Source: Bacteroidota bacterium (lineage in GTDB: Bacteria > Bacteroidota > Bacteroidia > Chitinophagales > Chitinophagaceae). From it: 64,000 nt of DNA. A model generated the notes under the pieces. The model saw only the letters and a list, made by a program, of their open reading frames with translations, did no database searches and had not been told where the DNA came from. Of the stretch, positions 33,672-43,200 are shown piece after piece (within the stretch, counting starts at the first letter, position 1; each line of letters begins with the position of its first letter). The stretch is taken from the NCBI GenBank assembly GCA_023387985.1, contig JAEWHC010000001.1:1-64000 (forward strand), written 5' to 3'. The position numbers and the translations under genes were made by a program.

Positions 33672-34955
33672 ATGAAATCATTAGCCAAAACAACCCTCGC
33701 AATTATTCTTGGCGGCGGTGCCGGAACACGGTTATACCCGTTGACCGCAGCGCGCAGTAAACCGGCTGTTCCCATTGCCGGTAAATACAGATTGGTAGAT
33801 ATACCCATCAGCAACTGCATCAATAGCGGAATCAGCCGTATGTGGGTGCTTACCCAGTTCAATAGTGCTTCGCTCAATAAGCACATCAAGAATACGTATA
33901 ATTTCAGCGCATTTTCTTCAGGCTTCGTGGATATACTGGCCGCAGAACAAACTCCTGATAACCCGGGATGGTTCCAGGGTACTGCGGATGCCGTACGCCA
34001 ATGCCTGCGCCATATTGAACAGCACGATGCAGAATATGTTTTGATCCTCAGCGGCGACCAGTTGTACCAGATGGACTTCCAGGCTTTTATAGCAAAGCAC
34101 ATTGCTACCCACGCGGATATATCGATCGCAACCATTCCGGTACCGGAAAGAGAGGCTACCGAATTCGGAATCATGAAAGTGGACGAAGAAGGAAAGATCA
34201 CTTCTTTTATTGAAAAACCTGCTGCGGAACTTTTGCCGGAATGGGAAAGCGATACAGGAGATGTAATGCAGGCACAGGGGAAAAAATACCTGGCCAGCAT
34301 GGGTATCTATTTATTCAACCGAGACCTTCTTCTTCAAATTCTCAATAAGGAACACGGAAAAGCTACCGATTTTGGCAAGGAGATCATCCCCAACTCCATC
34401 AGCAAATACAATGTAACCAGTTACCAGTTTGAAGGTTACTGGACAGATATTGGAAATATATATTCCTTTTTTGAAGCCAATATTGCCCTGACGCAGGAAT
34501 TGCCGCCATTCAATTTATTTGATAAAACGAATGTGGTATATAGCCGTGCCCGCATGTTGCCCCCGGCAAAAATCAGTGGCACCACCCTTGAAAAAACCAT
34601 CATTTCCGAAGCCAGCATCATTAATGCTTCAAGGCTCGAAAGCAGTGTGATCGGGATCCGAAGCCGAATTGGTGAAGGTTCCACCATTGTGAATACCTAC
34701 ATGATGGGGGCTGATTATTTTGAAACCCTTGAAGACCTCGAAGAAAACAAAAGACAAGGCATTCCGCCCATTGGAATTGGCCAGCGCTCCTACCTGAAAA
34801 ATTGTATTGTAGACAAGAATTGCCGAATTGGCGATGACGTAAGAATTGTTGGTGGCGACCACCTTGAAGCTGCAGACCATCCTCTTTATTCAGTAAAAGA
34901 CGGCATTGTGGTCATCAAGAAAAACGCGATCGTGCCCAACGGATTTACCCTTTAA
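33672..34955 (+). CDS. glgC: Glucose-1-phosphate adenylyltransferase
   Basis: 427 aa. Makes ADP-glucose from ATP and glucose-1-phosphate, the first committed and usually allosterically controlled step of glycogen synthesis. Nucleotidyltransferase motif ILGGGAGTRLYPLT (~14-27), SKPAVPIAGKYRLVDIPISN, WFQGTADAVRQ and EFGIMKVDEEGKITSFIEKP; the C-terminal third is a left-handed beta helix (SVIGIRSRIGEGSTI, KNCIVDKNCRIGDDV). Follows glgA by 48 bp in the same direction, giving a glgA-glgC operon; no branching enzyme is present in the window. Confidence 0.96.
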   Translation: MKSLAKTTLAIILGGGAGTRLYPLTAARSKPAVPIAGKYRLVDIPISNCINSGISRMWVLTQFNSASLNKHIKNTYNFSAFSSGFVDILAAEQTPDNPGWFQGTADAVRQCLRHIEQHDAEYVLILSGDQLYQMDFQAFIAKHIATHADISIATIPVPEREATEFGIMKVDEEGKITSFIEKPAAELLPEWESDTGDVMQAQGKKYLASMGIYLFNRDLLLQILNKEHGKATDFGKEIIPNSISKYNVTSYQFEGYWTDIGNIYSFFEANIALTQELPPFNLFDKTNVVYSRARMLPPAKISGTTLEKTIISEASIINASRLESSVIGIRSRIGEGSTIVNTYMMGADYFETLEDLEENKRQGIPPIGIGQRSYLKNCIVDKNCRIGDDVRIVGGDHLEAADHPLYSVKDGIVVIKKNAIVPNGFTL

Positions 34956-34982
34956 TTTTTGATACAAAACCGGTAAATAAAA

Positions 34983-37436
34983 ATGCTTTGGAAAATACCG
35001 GCGGCATGGCTCATGCCGCTTTTTTTATTGGTGTTGCTTCAGGAAAATAAAGCCCAGGTTCGTAGTGATGTCTCTCTCTATTTTGACAAGCCTGCCGATA
35101 TTTTTTATGAAGCGTTGCCCTTAGGCAATGGCAGGATTGGTGCGTTGGTCTTCGGCGGCACCAAACAAGACCGGATCGCGCTAAATGAGATTTCCCTCTG
35201 GTCAGGAGGACCCCAGGATGGCGATCTTCCGAATGCTTACCGGTACCTGCCGGCCATTCAGCATTATTTGCTGGAAAAGAAAAATGATTCAGCCCAACAA
35301 TTGTTGATGAAACATTTTGTAAGCAATGGTGCAGGTACAGGCTACGGCAACGGGGCAAATGAGAAGTACGGCTGTTACCAGACTTTTGGCGACCTGCTGA
35401 TTGACTGGAAAGATTCATCACAGCCGGTAAGCGATTATTCCAGGATCCTGGATATTGAAAATGCCGTTGCGCGAACAACATTCAAAAGAAATGGAAATGT
35501 CATCATCCAGGAAGCTTTTACTGATTTTGAAAACGATATACTTTGGGTTCGGATCTCAAGTCAGAAAAATCGCAAACTGAGTTTAAGCATACGGCTCTAT
35601 CGCAAGGAAAATGTGCAGCATACCGGCGGAAAAAATGGGTTGTTAATCATGGAAGGGCAGTTGCCTGGCGGAAAAGATAAAGGACTTAAATACGCTGCCG
35701 TTATGAAACCATGGATCAAACAGGGCAAAATGCGTTTTGAAGGCCCTGGCGTTATCGTGGAAAATGCTACCGAAGTCTGGATGGCCATTTCCATGCGAAC
35801 AAATTATGACGATAACACGGGGAATTATGATGCTAAGGCAAATCCTGTTGACAGGGCCAGGACCGACCTGCATAATTTGTCCGGCAAAAAATATCTCGAA
35901 TACCAGGCCTTATCGAACAGGCATTTCCGTAGGCTTTTTGACGCCTGCCGCTGGACCCTGGACGGCAACCAGGCTCAATCCGCACCCCGCACCACTCCAC
36001 AGCGGCTGATTGATTATGCAGCCGGCAAAGCGGACCCTTCTCTTCCTGTTTTGTATTTCAATTTTGGCCGTTACCTGCTCATTGGTTCTTCGCGTCCGGG
36101 GTTACTGCCTTCCAACCTGCAGGGACTTTGGGCGGTGGAATACCAAACCCCCTGGAATGGCGATTACCACCTCAATATAAATTTACAGATGAATTACTGG
36201 CCGGCTCCCATTACCAACCTGGCCGGATTATCCGAACCCTTACACCGTTTTACAGCCAACCTGGTGAAAAACGGGGAAAAAACTGCAGATAAATATTATA
36301 AAGGCGATGGCTGGGTTGCGCATGTGGTGAGCAATCCCTGGTTTTTCACTTCTCCTGGTGAAGGCGCCGACTGGGGTTCCACGCTTACGGGCGGAGCCTG
36401 GCTGGTAACGCATATCTGGGAGAATTGGCTGTTCACGCGTGACACATCCTTTTTAAAGCAATATTACCCGGTAATGAAAGGGGCTGCCGAATTTCTCAAA
36501 TCGATCCTGATTGAAGAAAGAGAACATGGCTGGCTTGTTACCGCGCCGTCCAATTCGCCGGAAAACCAGTACATTATGCCTGGCGGAAAGCATGGTTCCA
36601 CGGCCATGGGCCCAACCATGGATATGCAAATCGCCAGGAATGTTTTTGAAGCCGTTATTAAATCTTCTGAGCTTCTGCAAACGGATGAAGCTTTTGCTGC
36701 AGCATTGCGTGAAATCTCGAAGAGACTGGCGCCAAACCAGATCAGCCCCACCAACGGCGGCATACAGGAATGGTTGGATGACTGGCCCGCAACAGATCCG
36801 CACCACCGGCATGTTTCCCATTTATTCAGCCTCTATCCCTATGATGAAATCACGCCCTGGTCTACACCCAAATGGAGTGAGGCGGCCCGGAAAACACTCG
36901 AAATGCGTGGTGATGGCGGGACAGGGTGGAGTAAGGCCTGGAAAATCAATTTCTGGGCGCGGTTGGGTGATGGCGATCATGCGCTGAAAATGTTTAAAGA
37001 ATTGATGTTTCCGGTTTTGTTTAACGGCATCAATATGCGGGGAGGAGGTACCTATGCCAACCTTTTTGATGCCCATCCTCCTTTTCAGATCGACGGGAAT
37101 TTCGGCGCAACCGCCGGACTCGCGGAAATGCTGCTGCAAAGCCACGGACCCAATGAAGTGATCCGTTTATTGCCTGCTCTACCCTCCCATCCCGATTTTA
37201 ATAAAGGAGAGATCAAAGGCCTGAAGGCAAGAGGCAATTATACCATAAATATTACATGGGAAGATCACCTGCTGAAACAAGCACAGATTAAACCGGCATT
37301 TAACGGTACTGCATTTGTGCAGCTACCGGTTGGGAAAGCCGTTTATTCGCCTGACGGAAGCCTTGCCCGTTACCGCTTGGTTGGTGGAATTGCCCAAATA
37401 GACGTGCAAAGAGGAACGACCTACTCGATCCGGTAA
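34983..37436 (+). CDS. GH95 alpha-L-fucosidase, exported
   Basis: 817 aa. Family 95 glycoside hydrolase, inverting alpha-1,2-L-fucosidase (some members act on alpha-L-galactose). Signal peptide ~1-24. N-terminal beta domain opens with ALPLGNGRIGALVFGG and LNEISLWSGGP; the (alpha/alpha)6 barrel carries TPWNGDYHLNINLQMNYWP, NSPENQY (catalytic-region acidic and Asn residues) and HRHVSHLFSLYP; C-terminal beta sheet from ~720 with FNGTAFVQLP. Length typical. It follows glgC by only 27 bp and so seems to share the glycogen transcript, an odd pairing of an exported hydrolase with storage enzymes; the released sugar could feed the nearby FucP-type importer. Confidence 0.93.
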   Translation: MLWKIPAAWLMPLFLLVLLQENKAQVRSDVSLYFDKPADIFYEALPLGNGRIGALVFGGTKQDRIALNEISLWSGGPQDGDLPNAYRYLPAIQHYLLEKKNDSAQQLLMKHFVSNGAGTGYGNGANEKYGCYQTFGDLLIDWKDSSQPVSDYSRILDIENAVARTTFKRNGNVIIQEAFTDFENDILWVRISSQKNRKLSLSIRLYRKENVQHTGGKNGLLIMEGQLPGGKDKGLKYAAVMKPWIKQGKMRFEGPGVIVENATEVWMAISMRTNYDDNTGNYDAKANPVDRARTDLHNLSGKKYLEYQALSNRHFRRLFDACRWTLDGNQAQSAPRTTPQRLIDYAAGKADPSLPVLYFNFGRYLLIGSSRPGLLPSNLQGLWAVEYQTPWNGDYHLNINLQMNYWPAPITNLAGLSEPLHRFTANLVKNGEKTADKYYKGDGWVAHVVSNPWFFTSPGEGADWGSTLTGGAWLVTHIWENWLFTRDTSFLKQYYPVMKGAAEFLKSILIEEREHGWLVTAPSNSPENQYIMPGGKHGSTAMGPTMDMQIARNVFEAVIKSSELLQTDEAFAAALREISKRLAPNQISPTNGGIQEWLDDWPATDPHHRHVSHLFSLYPYDEITPWSTPKWSEAARKTLEMRGDGGTGWSKAWKINFWARLGDGDHALKMFKELMFPVLFNGINMRGGGTYANLFDAHPPFQIDGNFGATAGLAEMLLQSHGPNEVIRLLPALPSHPDFNKGEIKGLKARGNYTINITWEDHLLKQAQIKPAFNGTAFVQLPVGKAVYSPDGSLARYRLVGGIAQIDVQRGTTYSIR

Positions 37437-37597
37437 GGACCATGGCGTTGTATGTTTGGTGCAACCGTACCTGTGAACTGGAATTTGCGGTTTTTGCATG
37501 CCAGGGCATCCTGCAGGACTATGTTTCACAGCTCCGCGCTATTGGTCTGCTGAAGTTGTGCCCTGCAAAACGGGTAGTGCCGCTGGTTCGAGATTTG

Positions 37598-37630
37598 TTG
37601 GGGGCCACAGGCCTATTCTTTGTATTTTTG
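37598..37630 (+). promoter_or_regulatory. Promoter of the acyl-CoA-binding protein gene
   Basis: TTG (37598-37600, within TTTGTTG from 37594), N22, TATTTTTG (37623-37630), a perfect -7 box 24 nt before the ATG. Confidence 0.6.
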
Positions 37631-37654
37631 CAGGTACAAAATTTATTCTTCTTA

Positions 37655-37909
37655 ATGGAATTGAAAGAGCAATTTGAGAAAGCAACCGAAGACAGTAAGC
37701 GGCTTTCAGAGAAACCGAGCAATGAGGTGCTGTTACAGCTTTATAGTTTATATAAACAATCAACAGAAGGCGATGCCCCCGAAGAAGGTCCGTCAAATCC
37801 TTTTGATTTTGTCGCCAAGGCAAAATACAATGCCTGGGTGGAACTAAAGGGCAGAACCCGCGAAGATGCCATGCAGGCCTATATCAGGCTTGTTGAGAAT
37901 CTGCAGTAA
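37655..37909 (+). CDS. Acyl-CoA-binding protein (ACBP)
   Basis: 84 aa, exactly the size of a single ACBP domain. Four-helix bundle that binds long-chain acyl-CoA and buffers or delivers it. Signature stretches: LKEQFEKATEDSKRL, LLQLYSLYKQSTEGD (YxxYKQxTxGD, ligand-contacting Tyr and Lys) and FDFVAKAKYNAWVELKG (KxKxxAW). ACBP is best known from eukaryotes but occurs in some bacteria, including Bacteroidota. The open frame extends upstream, but the ATG at 37655 follows a good promoter and fits the domain edge. Own promoter and terminator, so monocistronic. Confidence 0.93.
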   Translation: MELKEQFEKATEDSKRLSEKPSNEVLLQLYSLYKQSTEGDAPEEGPSNPFDFVAKAKYNAWVELKGRTREDAMQAYIRLVENLQ

Positions 37910-37930
37910 AAAATATTACTTTAACTGAAT

Positions 37931-37967
37931 AATGCAAGTTCTCCTTTTGAGAGCTTGTATTTTTTTT
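37931..37967 (+). terminator. Intrinsic terminator after the ACBP gene
   Basis: AATGCAAGTTCTC (37931-37943) pairs, with two G-U wobbles, with GAGAGCTTGTATT (37949-37961), followed by six more T. Confidence 0.85.
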
Positions 37968-38077
37968 GGGCAATTGAATGGAAATCATTTGCACTGTATA
38001 ATGGCATTAAAATTTAAAATGGAGGGTAAAAGTTCAAATGTTTTCGGGCCGCTCCTGTTGTCATGAAAATAAGAATA

Positions 38078-38776
38078 TTAAACAGGATTTTTCAACTGCT
38101 CCCACATTTTTGCAACTCCTGTTGTGGCCGGCTCTTCTATTTCCACCACATTTGGCCGCGTGATCTGCGGTATTTCCCGGTCGATGATAAAAACTTTTGC
38201 CCCATGGGGTACATAGTGCAATAAGGAAGCTGCGGGATAGACCTGGAGTGAAGTGCCGATCACTGCAAAAATTTCACAGGTTGAGGCAATTTCCATTGCC
38301 CTTTCCATCATAGGAACCTCTTCACCAAACCAAACCACGTGAGGCCGCCATTGCTGCCCGTCTTCTGCAAGATCACCAAGGCGGATATCCCCACGAATGG
38401 AAGAGATCAGCCGCGGATTCTTTTCGCTTTTCATTTTCAGGATCTCACCATGCAGGTGCGTAACTTTCGTGCTTCCTGCCCTTTCATGCAGGTCATCAAT
38501 ATTTTGGGTAATAATATGTACTTCGAATTCTTCTTCCATTTCAGCAAGCATTTTATGTGCCCGGTTTGGTTCAGCTTTTAGGGCTTCCCGGCGACGCATG
38601 TTGTAAAACTCCAAAACATTTTCCTTGTCCCGGAGCCAGCCGTCAAAACTGGCAACATCATTAACGTCATAGCCATTCCATAAACCATTTTGGGAATCCC
38701 GGAAAGTCTGCAACCCGCTTTCTGCTGAAATTCCTGCACCGGTAAGCACCACAAGCTTTTTCTTTTCCATTTGCAT
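38078..38776 (-). CDS. cobB: Sirtuin-type NAD-dependent protein deacylase without zinc cysteines
   Basis: 232 aa. Removes acyl groups from lysine with NAD. NAD site GAGISAESGLQTFRD (13-27), TQNIDDLHERAG (90-101) and catalytic His109 in THLHGE. Tyr58 and Arg61 (FYNMRR) form the YxxR pair that in SIRT5 and CobB accepts succinyl or malonyl groups. The four zinc-binding cysteines that normally follow the catalytic His are absent: the segment 114-147 contains no cysteine at all. The enzyme may fold without zinc, as in other short Bacteroidota sirtuins. ATG at 38776 or 38770. Monocistronic by position. Confidence 0.92.
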   Translation of the reverse strand: MQMEKKKLVVLTGAGISAESGLQTFRDSQNGLWNGYDVNDVASFDGWLRDKENVLEFYNMRRREALKAEPNRAHKMLAEMEEEFEVHIITQNIDDLHERAGSTKVTHLHGEILKMKSEKNPRLISSIRGDIRLGDLAEDGQQWRPHVVWFGEEVPMMERAMEIASTCEIFAVIGTSLQVYPAASLLHYVPHGAKVFIIDREIPQITRPNVVEIEEPATTGVAKMWEQLKNPV

Positions 38777-38953
38777 GTTGTTTAGTGCTCAATATATGAA
38801 AAATACCGGTAAGCATTGTTCTGATACATCTAAAGAAATCCGATTCGCCGTTTCACACTTCGTGGTATCGGTTTACAGGATCAAACAGTCCTTTTGCAGG
38901 TTGCAGGTGATTTGATTTTAACAGCTTGTGTTTGGCCTTGCTCTTACATCCTG

Positions 38954-39826
38954 TCAGGCTTTACCCTGTATTTTGTTTTTGCGTAACGACCTTTTTCGCC
39001 TGACCCAGAAGAAAGCAGCGGCTGCAGCAAGCCATAGTGGCCAAAGTGTTACCGCCAGTACAACAACATCTCCCAGGCCGGTGGCGCCTTGCTTAATGCC
39101 GCTCCAAAGCCTTGTTGCCAGGCCAGGTTCCGCATAGCCGCGTTCCTGGGTAGGTTGGAAATAAGTAAGGTAAACCGTGCTGAAAGCAGCTTCTGCCTGC
39201 ATATTTTTCAGGTTGTAAGCGGCACTTTCCATCTCCTCGGTAATTTCATCGATCTTTTCCTGGATGGCCAGGATATCTTCCATTTTATTGGCCTGCTTCA
39301 ATAGCTGGACATAACGCTCACGTATTTTAGTTTTTGCTTCCAGCCTGCCCTGGATATCGATGACTTTGTTGGTGATGTCTTCTGCATCCACCCGTTTCTG
39401 CAACCAATTGGCATCAAGGCCTTCCATGCCTTGCAGCAAGCCGTCGAAATGCTGTACCGGCACACGGATTTCCAGCACATTTTGATGCCGGTAACCGGAA
39501 TGGGTTTCTTCTTCCGATTCCACCCAGGCTTTATTGGATTTGATGACATTGCGAAGAGATGCTCCAAAGCTTTTGAAATCACGGGTTTCCGCTTCAAGCA
39601 TAGCGGTCCGGATGATTTGGCGCCTGGCTTCGGGGGATTGTTGTTGTAATGCCAGCGCACCAGTATCTATTGCCGGTTGTTCAGGATCTAACTTAAGACT
39701 AGGCGGTTGGGGTACTGCAACATCTTCCATTGCAACCTCTGCTACCGCCACTTCCCCTTTATTTGATGGATTGCCGCAGGATGCGATCAGGATCAGTGAA
39801 ATCAAAAGACTAAATGCATTTTTCAT
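38954..39826 (-). CDS. DUF4349 lipoprotein with C-terminal membrane anchor
   Basis: 290 aa. Lipobox LIASC at ~14-18 (Cys17), so a lipoprotein. DUF4349 domain ~70-235: a beta part (RTAMLEAETRDFKSFG, NVLEIRVPVQHFDGLLQGM) and a long coiled coil (TNKVIDIQGRLEAKTKI through EEMESAAYNLKNMQ). A hydrophobic segment at ~250-270 (VVLAVTLWPLWLAAAAAFF) followed by a Arg/Lys-rich tail (RRKRSLRKNK) would span a membrane. Having both a lipobox and a C-terminal helix is common in this family. Function unknown. A 410-bp empty region lies upstream. Confidence 0.87.
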   Translation of the reverse strand: MKNAFSLLISLILIASCGNPSNKGEVAVAEVAMEDVAVPQPPSLKLDPEQPAIDTGALALQQQSPEARRQIIRTAMLEAETRDFKSFGASLRNVIKSNKAWVESEEETHSGYRHQNVLEIRVPVQHFDGLLQGMEGLDANWLQKRVDAEDITNKVIDIQGRLEAKTKIRERYVQLLKQANKMEDILAIQEKIDEITEEMESAAYNLKNMQAEAAFSTVYLTYFQPTQERGYAEPGLATRLWSGIKQGATGLGDVVVLAVTLWPLWLAAAAAFFWVRRKRSLRKNKIQGKA

Positions 39827-40236
39827 AAGGACATATTTTAATACTCACCCTCCGAATTCTTTCGGAGTCCTGTGGACTTATCCCTCTCCCGTTTCGAGAT
39901 CCTCAACAACCGCAGAGAGGAACGCTACATTTAACTTCGATTGACCTTCTTGTCAATCAATCCTCAATTTTTATGGCAGGTTTCCCGGAAGTATTCTCCG
40001 TGTTGAAAACCATTTACAATAAGAGCAATCAAGTGCTCTTTTTGCATAAATGGATTTCGAAGATTGATACTTGGGATGGAAATTTGTAACCTGAAAGGGC
40101 TTGTTAATAAAAGAAGTTTAATGATATCTTATTGGAATTATTCTAAAATTAATTTTTCGATTATCGCTGTTGTTCCTGATTCAAATTTACTGAAGCACCG
40201 GCAATTTGGTCAAATGAGACAATTCATGAATTGTCG
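39827..40236. other. 410-bp gene-free stretch with several hairpins
   Basis: No gene seen. Contains a perfect hairpin CTCCGAA/TTCGGAG (39850-39867), a terminator-like hairpin AAGAGCA/TGCTCTT with TTTT (40021-40043, plus strand), and an 18-bp perfect palindrome GACAATTCATGAATTGTC (40218-40235) starting 2 bp after the dnaE stop codon. The hairpins do not clearly belong to a transcript; a small RNA or an eroded gene is possible. Confidence 0.5.
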
Positions 40237-43200
40237 TTACGATTTATTCTTTAAACCCGTTTTCTCCATCAAAACCACATCCAAACCATACGCCCCAAAT
40301 TCATCCACCACCTTCCCAGCCATGCGGTAAAAACCTTTGCCTTGAAACGGGTATTGGCTCAATGAATCTGGAAAATGGACCGTATCCAGCCAGTTGCCTT
40401 GCGCATCGAGAAAAGTACCGAAACACATCAGCTCCCTCTTTTTGGTATGCACCGGTTTCCAGGTGATGAGGTAGCCAAACATCATTACGGTTTTGCCGAT
40501 GTATTTTTCCATTTCGTTGGCACTTATTTCTTTATAGTTCTTTCCGGTAAATAAGCCGCCGGGCTTTGTATCCGCAAGCGGAAATGGATCGCCAATGGTA
40601 AACCCCAGCAATTCCATTTCATCCAACGCATCATCAAGCGGATGGTAATTCAATTGCGGCAAATGAAAATCGGGAATGGGCTGTTGAAACAATTTGAGCG
40701 GTTCGGGTGCGTTCAGGATGAGTTCGCCATCATCGGACAACACTTTACGTTTTTCCACATGACCATGGCGGTGCAGGAAATTGGCTTCCCAAAGCAGTTC
40801 TTTTTTGGTTTTCCCGGTAAAGCGGAAGGCACCTACCCTGATCAGTAAATTCAATTGTTCCGGTGAAATGGCGGTGCGCTCCATGCAATCAAATAAACTT
40901 TGATATAAGCCGTTTTCATTTCGCTCTTCCAGCAGCAATGCCTTTACGTTGTGTTCCAGCCCGTCGATGTGGATCAATCCCACAAAAACTTCTTCCCCAA
41001 TAATATGCGTCAGTTCTTCGCTGTGGTTCACGCAAGGCGGCTGCACTTTCGCTCCGGCTCGTTTGAGTTCATGAAAATACAATTCGGTATTGTAAAACCC
41101 ACCAAAATTATTGATGACCGCCACCATGAATTCCTGCGGGAAATAGGTTTTCAAATAGAGACTTTGATAGCTTTCCACCGCGAAGCTCGCACTGTGGGCT
41201 TTGCTGAAACTGTAGCCGCTGAAACTTTCGATTTGCCGCCAAACCTCCGCGGTAATTTCCCAGGGATAACCGCGGATTTTGCAGTTCTCAAAAAAGGTAT
41301 CGCGTATGCGCAGAATTTCTTTTTTGCCCCGGTATTTCCCGCTCATGGCACGGCGCAGGATATCCGCGTCCGCCATATCGATATCCGCGAAATGGTGCGC
41401 CACTTTGATCACGTCTTCCTGGTAGACCATCACGCCAAAAGTTTCTTTCAGCAGCTCTTCCATTTTGGGGTGCAGGTATTCAATTTTCTCGGGATGATGG
41501 AAACGGTGGATGTATTCCTTCATCATGCCGCTTTGCGAAACTCCCGGACGGATGATGCTGCTCGCGGCTACCAGTGTAAGATAATCATCACAACGCAGTT
41601 TTTTGAGCAGTTGCCGCATGGCAGGGCTTTCGATATAAAAACAACCAATGGTATCCGCCTTTCGGATCTGTGCAGCCACTTTCGGATCTTTTTTAAAGGC
41701 TTCAACGCGGTGGATGTCAATATCCTTTTCGCGGTTTTCATGTACAAGCCGCAGCGTTTCTTTGATATGCCCCAATCCACGCTGACTTAAAATATCGAGT
41801 TTGTACAACCCGATCTTCTCCGCCACAAACATATCCGCCTGAATGGTACCAAAACCTTTTGGCGGCATTTCGATAACCCCATAATGGTGAATTGGTTTTT
41901 CGCTGATGAGCATGCCCCCGGGATGGATGCTTAGATGGTTAGGGAAATTCTGCAGCAATTGTCCGTATTTCACGATCAGGCGCTGGATTTTGTCTTCCGG
42001 TTTTTTACTGCCCAGCAATTTGTTTGGATGATCGACCAGGGCGTCAATTTCTGATTTGGGCAGACCGAACACTTTGCCCAGTTCACGCACCACGGCACGG
42101 TATTGAAAGGTATCGTACATGCCGAGCAATGCCACGTGGTTGGCGCCATAGCGTTTGAAAATATAATCAATGACTTCATCACGATCTTTCCAACTGAAAT
42201 CGATATCGAAATCGGGTGGTGAAGTCCGGTTTGGATTGAGAAAACGCTCAAAGAACAAATTCAGTTCGATGGGATCCACATCGGTGATCTGCAGGCAATA
42301 CGCCACAATGCTGTTGGCGCCGCTCCCCCGCCCCACATAATAAAATCCCCGGCTTTGCGCATAGCGGATTACATCCCATGCAATCAGGAAATAGGCATTG
42401 AAACCCAGGTCGTTGATGATTTTTAGTTCTTTTTCTATCCGTTGTGCAGCAATTTTATTCCTCGTTCCGTACCTGTATTCCAAGCCATCTTTTGCCAGTT
42501 TCTTCAACAAAATCCGATCATCTTCCGCAGTGGCGCTGAAATGCTTTTTGTTTTTGTCGGTATGGAAATCCATCCTGTAGCTGCATGAATCCATCAGCTG
42601 CAAGGTATTGGTAATGATGAACGGGTATTGGCGGAAAGCTTCCATCAGTTTGGCCGGCGGCGGCATCCACTCAGTGGGAGATGCGGTGTCGGCAGCATCG
42701 AGTTTGCTCAACAAGGTGTTTTTGTCAATGGCGCGAAGCAGGCGGTGCAAATTAAAACCGGTTTTATCTTTGAAAGTTACCGGCTGCAGGATGACGTATT
42801 TATGCCCCCAAAGATCGAAAGGCGCACGAAAAAGTTTGTTGATTTGTTGCGGCAATACGCCGAGATATTCGTTTTCTTTCAGGTCTTCGGGATAACAGGC
42901 TTCGAGCGGATAAACCACGATGGTATTGGGCAGTTCGGGTGCTCGTTGCTCAAACGGTTCTTTGGCTTGCAAGTGACCGCTCAAAAACCGGTTGATCTCA
43001 AACAGCCCATCGTTATTTTTTGCCAGCAAAACATAAAGAAGGCGGTCACTGCCCGGCGCGGAATGATCGCTGTTGTTCCGTATTTCGGTTCCGGCAATGG
43101 CTTTGACACCATGTTCACGGCAGTGTTCCAGAAAATCCCAGATATCCGATGTGCAGTTGATATTGGTAAGCGCAACAGTGCTAACACCACGCTCTACGGC

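Noticed and set aside
37442..37654. 71-residue upstream extension of the ACBP gene
   Set aside because: The promoter (37598-37630) lies inside it and the ACBP domain begins exactly at the later ATG.
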